NCBI GenBank assembly: GCA_905160935.1
Contig: CAJHZI010000642.1
Coordinates: forward strand, 1,449,501-1,513,500
Direction: 5' to 3'
Origin: Enchytraeus crypticus
Lineage: Eukaryota; Annelida; Clitellata; Enchytraeida; Enchytraeidae
Length of the DNA stretch: 64,000 nt
Position numbers and translations under genes: made by a program. Below are positions 12,001 through 22,255 of the stretch, in pieces. Position 1 is the stretch's first letter. Each line of letters begins with the position of its first letter. A model generated the notes under the pieces. That model was not told where the DNA came from. It ran no database searches and saw only the letters and a list, made by a program, of their open reading frames with translations.

Positions 12001-15000
12001 GTTTCATTTCTTGCTGCTATTTTTGTTGTTTTCGTTAGTTCCTTCTTTCTCTCCATTATTATTAGTAATCATTGCCTCACCGATGACAGCCAGTGCGGAT
12101 TTAAGAATAGCCTTTCAATGCCATCGGGGTTATTCCATTAAAAGTTACCGACACCTGCTCTTCCAAGGTGGTTACCCATACCTGTACTAACCGGGCCTAA
12201 CGTAGCCTAACTTCATTCATTGACGCTCTTTCGTAACCAGCTACGCTAATCCCGCCCAAATTTAAGTAACTCAACTAGCATTTAAGGTGAAGATTGCATG
12301 AAGAATGCATCGTTAGTTGCAAATAGTGTTGCTCTCATCTTTCTCCCTCCATTTCTCTTTCTCTTTTTCTAACTCTCTCTCTCTCTCTCTACATCTTTCT
12401 TTCTCTCTCTCTCTCTCTGTCTCTTGCTCTCTCTCTCTCACTATCTATGGAATTGCCATATTTCTGACGTGTCCATGATATATCAAGTTTCCTAGTAACA
12501 GTCTTGGCACTCTATCGATTAACACTCTTATTCTTGTGAATCAATTTTAAAGTATACAATGACAGTATATCTTAACCACGATAGCATAACGCAACCTCAA
12601 CGCTGCTATTTCAACTTTTATTCCACGGCATATCGATGAACTTTCTATTATAATAATTATAATAGAATATTCTATTAATAGTTGGATGATAGCACCTAAC
12701 TAAAGAAGTTCTTCAATTAAACTAAACTTAAACTGTGAAAGTGGTTTTTTGGATGGTGGATGGAAGCTGCAGGGTTTATTTAACATTTCAATTGGCACGC
12801 CCTACCTTATGATTTACTACTATAACAGCCTGTTTTAATATTGTCATGAATTTGTTCTCAAATAGTTTAGCAGACACAACTATATTCTATCTCTTATAGT
12901 ATATTGTATCCATACTATGAGGTGCTGAGTATCTAATGCGTTGTGTTGTCACGGACTACTCTACAATTCTTATTATTTGTCAAATCTTTAGGTGAACATG
13001 TCGCCCAACCTTTCTTCAGGTCACTTTCCGCGCAACAGACTGATGTTCGAGCAGATAGTGTTCAGTCTGATAAGTCTGGTTGGGCTGTCTCGTGTGTCTA
13101 TGATCTCTGAGGTCCGTGGTCGGGGTCAGTCCCGTGTGTCTATGATCTCTGAGATCCGTGGTCTGGCGGATGAAACAGTGGATCTGTTTGTGTCAGCTAG
13201 AGATATACATGTCTACGAGGATGTCTGCAGCAGTGACCGCTGTGTTGATAAGTGCTATGTTAAGGTGCTTACTTGATTCAATCTGTCAGTCCATTATCAT
13301 AGACACAAACATAACTATAACTATTGTAAATAATGTGCATTATAGTGAAATGACCAACTATGTTAATATCAATTAGTTTTAATACCACAAACCGTTAGCC
13401 AATTTATACCATTTTTTGTGTAACCAGTCCAGTGAATGTCAGAGAATTTACTCTCAGAATAGCGCGGCCCAGAGTCGAATCCACGAGAATTCAATTCACC
13501 TCAGGATCTGTCATTTTAAATTTCATGACTTTATATATCGCGCTAACAACTACACTTTTGAGACATTCAATTGCAGTTTTGTAAAAGCTGGTAAAGCTAA
13601 TGTTAACACCAGTTTCCTCACTCGAAAGCGATGTCAGAGACTGATTTGAATCCTGCACATACTGATCCACGGTCGAATATAAAATTGTACTGACTTTGTT
13701 GTCAGTATCATAGACAAGCACGTGACTATGAGGATGTCTATAGGCTATAAAGCCTGAAATAAAGCAATAAATAAATAAAGAAAATTAAAATAAATAGTAG
13801 TGACTATTGTGTCTTTACCGCGAAACTGAAAAAAACGGCAAGAGCTTACGTTCAATCAGGCTCTGGTTTTGCCTTTACTTGTAGTTGCATATTCTTGATG
13901 GAGTCAATCAGTAATCAAATTGAATTGATCAGTCATCAATAAATCAATAAAGCATTCATAATGAACCTTATGCACAGTTGGACTCAACACAGACATGTGT
14001 TTCCACGTGAAAGATTCTATAATAATCTATTAGAAAAATGCTCCGATTGTGGCATTTACCACCAGGCAACTTGACCTTTACTGTCCATTCAGTGCTACTG
14101 TGGCATTTATCATTTAGCTTTTTCTTTATAAGTGTGCATATTATTATTATGATTATTATTAATATTATTAATAATTTTATTATTATCATTATTATTGTTA
14201 TTCATCATCTTCCCTTGAATCCAATCCCAGTTTAACTAAGGTCGGGATACGATTATTATAGTAAAATATGAGAAAATTATACATTAGAAAATAAATCTGA
14301 GAATTATTTAGAAAGATATAGCCTTGGAAAATATGAGGTAATTATATCATCTGAAAGGAGGTGAACTACAGTCGCTTAGTGCAATAAAACTACTCAAGTT
14401 TTATTACACTAAGCGACTACTACTACTAAGTTTTATTACTCCCGCAGTAATGTGTTGCACAGATTTCGTAATAGCACAATTACTCGTTATTCTTGTTAAC
14501 GTTTATTTATGCACTTTAGGATTGCGCATTGTGCAAGGAATGCTTGAGTGCAGAATTTGACGTCATTCTACGTTCAGCCTACTCAGAGCACATCAACAGA
14601 AGAACATGGAGAAGAGTTGTGCCTGCACCATTCGCTGTATGTACTTTATTCTGACAAAATTAGGCTCTTGTAAATATGCTACTGACGAACTTTTTATATG
14701 CTACTGAGCTCTAGACTATTTCAACATCTCTCGAAAAGATCAGTGGCAGCCAGCCCTGGATGCGAATAGCATACTAATTTACTTCTTGAAAATAATATTA
14801 GACGGTATTGTAAAATGATAAAACGCCTGTTTTACCTGAACGTTGTGGCGCTAGAAATCAAATTGAATGTTGATTATTATTTTCTGTTCCTTTGGGTTAT
14901 GTCTGTGTGATTTACAGTGATTAATTTACAAATACTCTATGATTGGATGATTATATCATTGCTGAATCTAAGTTTTGTGAAATTTAGCCTTCTAATTCCA

Positions 15001-15097
15001 ACTTGGAATCTTCACAAGAAATGAAGAAGTAGGCCTACCGAGAATATAATCTGCGCGTTTGTTTATACATGTATATCTGTTGATATATCTGTTATAT

Positions 15098-15177
<80 letters not shown>

Positions 15178-15626
15178 TACATATATATATAATATAATAT
15201 AATATAATATAATGTAATATTTAATATAATATAATATAATATAGTGTAATACAATATAATATAATATAATGTAATATAGATATATCAATATGAACAGATC
15301 TCATTGGTAGCTTTTTTGTGCTGATGTGTCCTGCTGGTAATTGGTTGGTTGGTGTGCCTATTGGTTGAATATTTAATGAAATATTTTGATGATGATCGTT
15401 CGTAACTATGTCTTTTAGATTTAGTTTAATATAATGTAAAGTATTCAATCACATTCGTGTCTCAACCAAGCTGAAGAAATGAGACGTTGTGTTTTAGACG
15501 CGTAGTGATGCAGTGAGATGGAAAGCTTCAGGTAACTCAGACGTTCACCAGATGTCAGAAGTCAACAGAAAGATGTGGCAGTGGTTTAGGGGAAAATGCA
15601 TTCAGGACGCCACCTGGTGCAGATAA
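3018..15626 (+). CDS. Tubulin-tyrosine-ligase-like (TTLL) family protein, ttll-15-like, 13 exons, complete
   Basis: Exons: 3018-3278, 3940-4122, 4538-4657, 5573-5651, 6579-6648, 7436-7519, 8907-8991, 9973-10051, 10905-11010, 11869-11935, 12992-13264, 14520-14636, 15498-15626. All introns are GT-AG, all phases agree, and the joined CDS is 1653 nt (550 residues, stop TAA). The start ATG has A at -3 and G at +4. Residues about 21-42 form a membrane segment preceded by a basic stretch (RLRRFHHR). TTLL motifs follow in order: HFPGTGFL, NRHRGIQL, FVQEYVDDPLLIDGR, RFDVGLYV, FDFVVDSQLNVYLMEVN (the E and N expected at the ATP/Mg site) and a C-terminal WFRGKC...TWC. TTLL enzymes ligate amino acids to protein tails using ATP, classically on tubulin. 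The anchor, a Cys-rich segment in exons 11-12 and sequons such as NRS, NTS, NVS and NLS suggest the domain faces the lumen, so the substrate is uncertain. Exon 11 carries a 14-residue tandem duplication. The family is clear; ttll-15 orthology is an inference from the anchor and motif spelling. Confidence 0.9.
4866..4985 (-). mobile_element. Interspersed repeat D fragment (LINE 3' region-like)
   Basis: The reverse complement contains GGGTTGCTGAAGAATAGACC, GCACGCATCGTAAAAGGCGA and AAAGCACTAAGAACCAAACC, as in 10148-10230. It lies in intron 3 of the TTLL gene. Confidence 0.55.
6083..6312 (+). mobile_element. SINE-B (tRNA-derived), copy 2, well preserved
   Basis: An RNA polymerase III A box (TAGCATAGGGGTAACG, about 6088) and a B box (GGTTCGAATCC, about 6151) are present at tRNA-like spacing. 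They are followed by the family body (GCGCTGATCTGAGAGTAAAA, GACTGGTTATACAGAAAATG, GGTTTAAACATGTGG) and the 3' end GTTGATCATTTCACTATAAT. It lies in intron 4 of the TTLL gene. Confidence 0.8.
6975..7195. repeat. Minisatellite, 21-bp unit, about 10 copies, each with a CCAAT box
   Basis: The unit is GCTGCTGCTGTAACCAATCAG with variants CTG, GAG and TAG at the end and one 18-bp unit. It lies in intron 5 of the TTLL gene, 240 bp upstream of exon 6. Confidence 0.95.
7756..7797. repeat. Near-perfect 20-bp inverted repeat at a SINE-A head
   Basis: TACCGACATCACCACTGGCT and AGCCAGTGGCGATGTCGGTA, 2-base spacer, one mismatch. Confidence 0.9.
7772..7905 (+). mobile_element. SINE-A (tRNA-derived), copy with inverted 5' end
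   Basis: A box TGGCGATGTCGGTAAGA and a B-box-like GGTTCTAATCC, then CTGGGCTCGCCTGTCACTGA and the GAGTGAGCAAACTGACATTA tail. The SINE head is also present inverted just upstream (7756-7775). It lies in intron 6 of the TTLL gene. Confidence 0.8.
7928..8040 (+). mobile_element. Degenerate SINE-A fragment
   Basis: AAACTGCGGATCAGTATTTT, TTAGCTCGCCTGTCACTTAT and a GAAGCTAATGTTCACCTTAA end match SINE-A in order but with gaps. Confidence 0.4.
8240..8575 (+). pseudogene. Fragment of LINE reverse transcriptase C-terminus
   Basis: One frame at 8398-8556 reads GKRKRGRPRNTWVSTINKDL, a stop, then NIPWEDAVRVSDDRNEWMNVAALCSA and stop. This is the C-terminal signature of APE-type LINE polyproteins (KRGRPRNTW ... 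DR..WR..VAALC). It lies in intron 6 of the TTLL gene, is 5' truncated and carries at least one nonsense codon. A hairpin at 8335-8369 interrupts its upstream part. Confidence 0.7.
8335..8369. repeat. Perfect hairpin inverted repeat
   Basis: Arms ATCCACATGCATTCT and AGAATGCATGTGGAT are separated by a loop of about 5 bases (TATTG). Confidence 0.9.
9553..9660 (-). mobile_element. Retroelement tail E2
   Basis: (CT)n, then CTAGTGTGCTGCCCACTGGC, AGGTCCATGGTATATAATGT. It lies in intron 7 of the TTLL gene. Confidence 0.65.
10145..10350 (+). mobile_element. Interspersed repeat D
   Basis: GGCTGCTGAAAACTGCACGT, ATTGTAAAAGGCGATAAAGC, AATATCAGAAAGCACATTCA, TAAAAGGTCTATTCGTATCC and TAGTTAAACTGGGATTTAAG. 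It is shared with 15735-15910 and 4866-4985. A (GAT/GATGAT)n tail follows. Confidence 0.6.
11967..12258 (-). mobile_element. 5S-rRNA-derived SINE, copy 1
   Basis: On the minus strand, 12208-12136 reads CCCGGTTAGTACAGG, TATGGGTAACCACCTTGG, AGAGCAGGTGTCGGTAA. This follows the 3' half of animal 5S rRNA (GGTTAGTACTTGG, ATGGGTGACCGCCTGGGAA, ACCGGGTGCTGTAGG), including the internal control region. Before it is a tRNA A-box-like GATTAGCGTAGCTGGTTA (about 12239-12254). The downstream body is shared with the copy at 19743-20052. It lies in intron 10 of the TTLL gene. Confidence 0.75.
12330..12490 (-). repeat. CT-rich tract, possibly a decayed E2 tail
   Basis: (CT)n blocks at 12360-12440, then ATGGAATTGCCATATTTCTG and ACGTGTCCATGATATATCAA, faintly like the E2 terminus. 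It lies in intron 10 of the TTLL gene. Confidence 0.5.
13332..13569 (-). mobile_element. SINE-B (tRNA-derived), copy 3
   Basis: It is a diverged reverse copy: CATTATAGTGAAATGACCAA at the left, TAACCAGTCCAGTGAATGTC, TACTCTCAGAATAGCGCGGC, and the B-box complement. Its left part follows exon 11 of the TTLL gene, and its 5' end abuts a SINE-A copy at 13573. Confidence 0.7.
13573..13680 (-). mobile_element. SINE-A fragment
   Basis: AAAGCTGGTAAAGCTAATGT, TTTCCTCACTCGAAAGCGAT, GATTTGAATCCTGCACATAC, TGATCCACGGTCGA: reverse complement of SINE-A without its extreme 5' head. It abuts SINE-B. Confidence 0.7.
14370..14418. repeat. Hairpin inverted repeat, 22-bp arms
   Basis: The arms begin AGTCGCTTAGTG and end CACTAAGCGACT, with one mismatch and a 5-base loop (ACTCA). 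It lies in intron 11 of the TTLL gene, 100 bp before exon 12. Confidence 0.9.
15095..15285. repeat. (AT)n and ATAATAT-type microsatellite
   Basis: About 60 bp of TA dinucleotides, then TATAA pentamer repeats. It lies in the last intron of the TTLL gene. Open frames over it are artefacts. Confidence 0.95.
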
Positions 15627-15734
15627 CATAGTGTCTCTAAAGATAAATTTACTATATGCACCCTTTGTTTGGGTCAATTAAATACGAGACAGTATTATAA
15701 TAATATGTTTTATTTCTTTATTTTTACCCGTGTT

Positions 15735-15925
15735 GTGTCTGGGTTGCTGAAGAATATACCAACCGTGGGCTGTGTGTGTCATTAAAGGAAACAGAGTGAG
15801 AAGATTCAAACCATCTTCAGAAAGGGAGTTCGTTTGATGAGCGCCTAGGCTCCAGAAATTTCTAAAACGAAAGGACTATTCGTATCCTGATCGTAGTTAA
15901 ACGTGGAATCAAGGGAGAGAGAGAG
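15735..15925 (+). mobile_element. Interspersed repeat D
   Basis: GGGTTGCTGAAGAATATACC, ATCTTCAGAAAGGGAGTTCG, GACTATTCGTATCCTGATCG, TAGTTAAACGTGGAATCAAG, then (GA)n. It lies 110 bp after the TTLL stop codon. Confidence 0.6.
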
Positions 15926-17099
15926 AGGGAGTTTAAGTTTATTTCAGAGTCACACGCCACTACAATATTACATACAAGTTATGAAGAGTTCAAAATAATA
16001 TACAGCATGAATTCATACCAGAATAAATATTTCAGTTAAAAACATATAAGGGAAGGTGATGATGATGCTTTTATGGTTGACTTTGGTTATGAAATATCCT
16101 GTTGATTAATGGAAAGATGCATTTATGAAAAGAATGAATGGTGAGTTGCTAGCGATCTTCAAGGTTGCAATAGCCGCGATAGCATCATTGAACCCTGCTG
16201 AGTTTAAACAAACTAAACGAATATGAAGACTGTATTTCTACATTTATTGTGCAAGTTTATTTTCGTTGTAGTGATTTGTCGTACTTAGAAGTTTAATGAG
16301 TCAGAGTGACTTCAAGATGTTACAAAACTGATTCTTTTATTGTTATCAATAATAATTTTCTTCTACATGTACATGTGGCAATGAAAGCAAACGTGCTTGG
16401 CTACATTTGTCAAGTTATATCAAAATGTCGTCACATCAAAGTTAGTCAGAATACAATTAATTTTTTATATATTATTTTAATTATAATGACGACGATGATG
16501 ATGATGATGGACTGAGATGATGGACTCATACATATACTATTTGTTTGCGCAATAATTATGACAATAATAATAATAATAATTATTATTATTATTATATACT
16601 TATATTATGCCTATAGTAATTCTTTAAGTCTTAAAACTATACACAATCTAATTTGTATACTAATTTATTTTTGTCTATATCTAAGTAAAACTGTTAATTT
16701 TGACATTAAGAAGGTTTAATGTCCTTTTCCACATCTAAAGATGATGTCAAGATCGTCCTTGCTATGCACATCACTGCAAACAAATCTCCCACAAACGTGT
16801 ATTTTCAATTAAAATTGAAAATACAAAATTAAATTACAATTACATGACAGTTACAATTGGTGATCTTTAAGGCGATCTTTAAGATGTTCTGCATAGTATC
16901 GGGTGTTTGGATGAATTTGAGTGAGTAAATATTTCTGTTGAATTTCACGGTAGTTTGGCGGCTTGGAGGCTCTACCTATGACCTGTTCGTTTCTAGCATT
17001 GCATTAATTCTGAACACTGGCAGGATCTAATCCAATGTACCGTGAGCTAAAACATTAAAATCAGAATTGATTGTAGTGTTTATTGGTTTCTGTATATGA
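15926..17099. other. Intergenic, no gene seen
   Basis: Contains (GAT)n near 16490, an AATAAT/ATTATT inverted run near 16562-16594, and otherwise unique AT-rich sequence. Confidence 0.5.
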
Positions 17100-17225
17100 T
17101 TCTCTCTTAGTGCACTGCCTATTGGCAGGTCTGTGGTATATAGCACCTCCACTCTTCTCTGTCTTCCGCTTTCCTCTTCATGTCCACATATGAGTGGGTC
17201 TTTAGATCATCTAATATACCTAATC
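17100..17225 (-). mobile_element. Retroelement tail E2
   Basis: CTCTCTTAGTGCACTGCCTA, TTGGCAGGTCTGTGGTATAT, TTCCTCTTCATGTCCACATA and TGAGTGGGTCTTTAGATCAT: full E2 in reverse. Confidence 0.7.
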
Positions 17226-17887
17226 TCGGCCTGCCTACCTTATATATTAATAGTATATGATTATATATTATTAATTAATTCATTTATATTTTAATATATA
17301 ATTATTATATCAATATTATATTATTATATAAATACTATTATTAATCCATGTATTATTTAGTTTTTAATTTGTCGTTTTTAGTGCTTGTAAAAATATTTTC
17401 TGTTTTTTACGGCTGTAAGTCACTTATAGATTCATATCATAAATTAATTTGTTTGAAATTGTTTCATAACGTTTCCTACTTTGCGAACAGTTTCATATGC
17501 GGTTGAAAGCTTTTCTCTTTGATCTTTCCTAAACGTCCACGAACTGAGACCAACACGCAAGCATCCATTCCGCTAATACCCTTCCTTGGACTGATTAACC
17601 GGATTTTGGCTCGCGCCGTTTATGGACCCCTCACTCTGCTCATCGGTTTTGATTTGGTTCCACATTCAGTGCTCGATGTGTCATGGACAACAGTAGTTCT
17701 CTAATTTTGTTGTTGTTGTTATCGATTGACCTGACTCACAGTGGGGATGTATTTAATAGGAAAAAGTATAAATTTTAAATTAATTATGTTTCTAATTGTA
17801 CGTGATATTTGTTAGTTTTGTATTTACTCAATTTGTACTCGATATAAATGTAGAATCTCAGATCATGATCTGTATGTTTTGGATATA

Positions 17888-17888
17888 G

Positions 17889-17923
<35 letters not shown>

Positions 17924-17990
17924 GCACTGCCTACTGGCAGGTCCATGGTATATAACGCCCCCACTCATCTTTATCTTTCTGTTTCTCAGA
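17888..17990 (-). mobile_element. Retroelement tail E2
   Basis: (TC)n of about 28 bp, then GAGTGCACTGCCTACTGGCA and GGTCCATGGTATATAACGCC. Confidence 0.7.
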
Positions 17991-18310
17991 TGTATTGCCT
18001 ATAATTATCAGATTTGTTTAAATAATATTGAATATTCTTGTTATATAATTGTGGTAAATATTTTTTAGATATTGTAGGAATATACTGCTATAAAAATTCT
18101 AGATATTATATAAAAACTTTTTGATTTTGCTGTTGAATAGACAATTTTGATACATTTGTGTATCTTAGATCTTGGCCTAATGTTTTAAGTTTATTTTTCA
18201 GACTAAGACTAAACAATTTCTCACTCATTTTACGAAGACAAATAACTGGAGACGTAACTATAACACTTATCAAAGATTTATTAAACTTGCAAAAGTACAA
18301 TCAAACAGTG

Positions 18311-18446
18311 TTTTAAAAGCTAAAGCTAGTGTTAACGTCATTTTCCTCACACGAAAGCGATGTCAGTGACGGGTGAGCCCATGATTTGAACCCCGCACAT
18401 ACTGATCCGCGGTCGAATAGTTTACCAACATCGCCACTGGCTCCAG
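18311..18446 (-). mobile_element. SINE-A, near full length
   Basis: Reverse copy with a complete B box (GATTTGAACCCCGC), ACTGATCCGCGGTCGA and the A-box end (CCAACATCGCCACTGGCTCC). Confidence 0.8.
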
Positions 18447-19742
18447 ACTGTTTTTGCCAGTAAGTATATAAAATGTAGTGTGTTTATTCTTATAATTGAG
18501 CGAGAAAAGTGATTTTCACTTTCCCTCTGTGTATTAGACTCAATGTGATCGTTGTATAGTCAAATTTTATTAAATCAAAATTATGAAATGGATTAGTAAT
18601 ATAAAAGCAGAGTCAATATAAACAGAGTCATTTAGTGGAATCTTGTCGCGGTATTTTTCCAATTTTTGTGTTGACTGTAGGCCTACATATAACTTGCCAA
18701 AGTTCTGCTATATTTAAAATTTGGTCATAGTTCTGAAATAGATGTAGAAAATGTTGTATTGTATTTTTGTCTTTTTTGAAATTGTAGAAATTAATTTTAA
18801 ATTGATTGTAGTTTTGTTTATAATATGCTTTTCTGTATACATGTATGTATATCATTTTCTGTCATTTTATATGTCTCATGTTTGTTCAATTTTGATATTT
18901 TACCTAAAATATTAATTTTTGTATTTTTGACACTTCTTGTGTAATGCTAATTGTATTAGGTGTAGCATTGTTTTGTTTTTTCTTGTTTAATCTCACACAT
19001 ATTTGCGCTACCTATGTATTCATTGTTTTTTTAAAGTAGTATGTATATAGAAATATGTAATGTTTTTCAGTATGCTCTGCTCAGCTATAAATATATTTTT
19101 ATTGCAAAATACAAAATATTTGCAATCAGTAAGAAAGTCTGAGTTATTTTCCAGCTTTGCATCCTTTAAATTTATGAAGTAGTTGTATTGACTATATGAT
19201 GTCACTGTCTACTATGGATTGATTGTATGTACTGATTAGTGATTGATTCTATTATATTAGTGATTTGCTCAATTGTGAACTATGTGTATTGTTTAATAAA
19301 TGTATGCTTTGAACCTACTGGATGATTTGCGGAATGTCATGAAGTCTCGATAGACTCGCACATATAGTTCACGATGTACGCTTGAGTGTCTTTGACACAG
19401 TTTCTCCCTCGCCTGGTAACATCAGGTACCCGTATGCTGCTGTCAGATAATAAAGTTAAATCGTTATCATGCTTTCGTCAGAGAATATGAACGCGGCAAC
19501 AAGTCTGTTAATTAATTAATTGTATAGACAAATGTATAGGCAAATGGGATCTGAGGAAGATAATGAAAAACCAGTGGAATTGTTTATATAACAGTGGAGT
19601 TAATACAACAGTGGAGTTGTATTAATCAATTTCGCTGATGTAACCAGCAAGATGGCTATCGTCTATAATCTGACAGCCTCTGTTTCAGACCAGCTTAAAT
19701 GGTTCGCTAGATACATAGAATAAGTTTTTTTATTATTCCGTA
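18447..19742. other. Intergenic, AT-rich, nothing recognised
   Basis: Short open frames on the minus strand have no domain or splice context. Confidence 0.5.
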
Positions 19743-20052
19743 TAGTTACACACACGTGTCATGCGCATGTGCAGTAGAGTTTCCTTTCTTATGGTTGCCG
19801 TTTTAGTAGTTTTCGTTATTTCCACCTTTTCCCCTCCACGGTTATTAGTAATCGTTGCCTTTTGTTAGCGTTTCAATAGCAGCCGGCGCGGATTTAATAA
19901 TAATCTTCAACACTCCGGGGGATAATTTACATTCAAAGTTGTCGACACTCGGTCTTTCAAAGTGGTCGCCCACAAAGTACTAACCGCGCGCGACGTGGCT
20001 TTATTTTGTTCAATTGACGCCCAGCTTAACCGAGTGCGCTAAATCCCCCTCC
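19743..20052 (-). mobile_element. 5S-rRNA-derived SINE, copy 2
   Basis: On the minus strand, 20000-19930 reads GCGGTTAGTACTTTGTGGG, CGACCACTTTGAAAGACCG and AGTGTCGACAACTTTG, again 5S-like. A-box-like TTTAGCGCACTCGGTTAAGC precedes it. The rest matches copy 1, with diverged substitutions. Confidence 0.75.
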
Positions 20053-20877
20053 CAATAAGAACTACAGCAACAACAACAACTACAACAACAACTATACAGT
20101 TAGAGAGCTACTGTTGTCCACAACAAAATAATGGCCATAATGGATTTCTGCTTGTGATTATCTAAATTTTATACTTTTAAAGATAATTATCAAGTATTAT
20201 ATGTGATTTTGAACAGAGACTAGACTGGGGGGAGTGGCTAAGCTCCGTAAATTCGGTGCTTAACCCCTCAACTTTCAACCACTTTGCCATAAATATATAT
20301 GGGATAGAATAAAGCGTCCCATTTAACCCCCCACTCAGCCCTTTAATTCATGACCCTATATTCTCGTCCCTGGCTCTAAAATCAAATAGATCCAAGTGAT
20401 CCGTGACGTAATACCAAGCAGGTAACATCCATGTTAATCTAAAAATAACTACAAATCGATGATTGTTACGTGCGCAGCATTGTTTAAGATGAATTCTACA
20501 AATACTCAATTACAGGTTAGCGATGAGCGACTTACCTATTTATTTTCTGACTCCGCATAAAATGTTAACCGATGATTTTATAAGCTGGTTATTCTTTAAG
20601 CAATTTAATTAAAAGTTACTATTCACATGTTTCATAAGCAAAACAGTTTTATTCACATTTTTAGAAAGTAAATTTATAGACATAAATGTAGAATCAAAAT
20701 ATACTCTAATGCAGGGGCGTCTACAGTACTTATTGCCTGAGCAGAGAGGATAGTCAAAGTCTTAGCGGGATATTTTTAGTGATCTAGAGGAATTAATTAT
20801 TTCGAACCAATTATATTGAAAAATTCAAAGTAGCCTATATATACTGTCATTAGTGCATGTAATTTCGGTATCTCCAC
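20053..20877. other. Intergenic, nothing recognised
   Basis: AACAAC-rich start (20070-20095); otherwise unique. Confidence 0.5.
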
Positions 20878-21357
20878 AGTAAGGGTCTACTGACTCTCCA
20901 GTAAGGGCCTACTGACTACTGACTCCACAGTAAGGGTCTACTGACTCTCCAGTAAGGCTTTACTGACTCCACAGTAAGGGTCTAATGACTCCACAGTAAG
21001 GGTCTACTGACTCTCCAGGAAGGGTCTACTGTCTCCCCAGTAAGGGTCTAATGTCTCTCCAGTAAGGGTCTACTGACTCCACAGTAAGGGTCTACTGACT
21101 CCACAGTAAGGGTCTACTGACTCCACAGTAAGGGTATACTGACTCTCCAGTAAGTGTCCACTGACTCCACAGTAAGTGTTTACTGACACCACAGTAAGGG
21201 TCTACTGACTCCACAGTAAGGGTCTAATGTCTCCACAGTAAGGGTCTACTGACTCCACAGTAAGTGTCTACAGACTCCACAGTATTTGTCTACTGACTCC
21301 ACAGGAAGGGTCTACTGACTCCACGGTAAGTGTCTACTGTCTCTACAGTAAGCAGGA
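20878..21357. repeat. Minisatellite, about 22-bp unit, about 21 copies
   Basis: Unit AGTAAGGGTCTACTGACTCC plus AC, with variants CTCTCC and GTCTAATG. Confidence 0.95.
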
Positions 21358-21509
21358 AACCCTTAAAACTTCTTTAAGTGAGATATGAGAAATGAATACC
21401 AATTTAAATTCAGAATAATCGGACACACAATCAACAACGTACGGCCATATATTTGTTTGTCAAGTATTTTTCCGGTTATGTCGAATACTTAAATAAGATT
21501 TTAGATTAA

Positions 21510-21577
21510 TCGCTAAAATTACTTAATCGCTAAAATTACTTAATCGCTAAAATTACTTAATCGCTAAAATTACTGCA
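21510..21577. repeat. Short tandem repeat, 17-bp unit, 4 copies
   Basis: Unit TTAATCGCTAAAATTAC. Confidence 0.95.
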
Positions 21578-21639
21578 ATCGTCGAGGATTAAATTAATCA
21601 TTAACTTCCGCAAACCTAGTTACATTGCTTCCTTGCTTA

Positions 21640-21762
21640 TATTTTTCATATTTCTTTTCCTTTTACTTTATCTCATTCCATATTTATGAGTAATCGTAGT
21701 TGTCTTTTTTAATGACACAGGTCAGTTAGCGCCGGAATTTATTACTGCCATACCTAGAATTT
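21640..21762 (-). mobile_element. Possible body fragment of the 5S-derived SINE
   Basis: The stretch TATGAGTAATCGTAGTTGTC ... AGTTAGCGCCGGAATTTATT resembles the 3' body of the two 5S-derived SINEs (ATTAGTAATCGTTGCC ... AGCCGGCGCGGATTTAATA). The 5S part is absent. Confidence 0.35.
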
Positions 21763-21943
21763 TATCAAAACCCGTCAAACCAACTTATTAGGTTTTAAAG
21801 CGAAATTTCTAATTTAGCTTGGGACGTTTGTCATAAAATGCGCAATTTCATTATTTTGTGCAAAATTCAGCTTTTGATGCTTATGGCGGTCGTATGGCCC
21901 CTCTGACCGTTTTCTTAATCCACCCATTAGAAATTATCAGAAG

Positions 21944-21946
21944 TAT

Positions 21947-21983
<37 letters not shown>

Positions 21984-21992
21984 AATAATGCA
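21944..21992. repeat. (AAT)n microsatellite
   Basis: Runs of AATAATAAT, upstream of the R2-like element. Confidence 0.95.
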
Positions 21993-22255
21993 ATTTCGCT
22001 AGAGGCGCTCGAGGTGGTTAGTTTGTTTACGCACACCCGTGTTTTTATTTAGCACTTTTTATCGTTTTTCTTCACTTCTGCTAATTTTTTCACTTTGTCT
22101 TTTGTCATACTGCTTTTATATATATCCCTGTACGCCCAGGCCATTTTATTTCTATTCTTTTGTGCGCATTCGGCTTATTTTACCTTTTATTAGATCCGCA
22201 TTATGCTTTAGTTTTCACCTGCATTGGACTATTGGACTGCAGCTATTTGCAGTAG

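Noticed and set aside
14992..15288. Tyr/Ile-rich minus-strand frames
   Set aside because: Translation of (AT)n and ATAAT microsatellite inside a TTLL intron.
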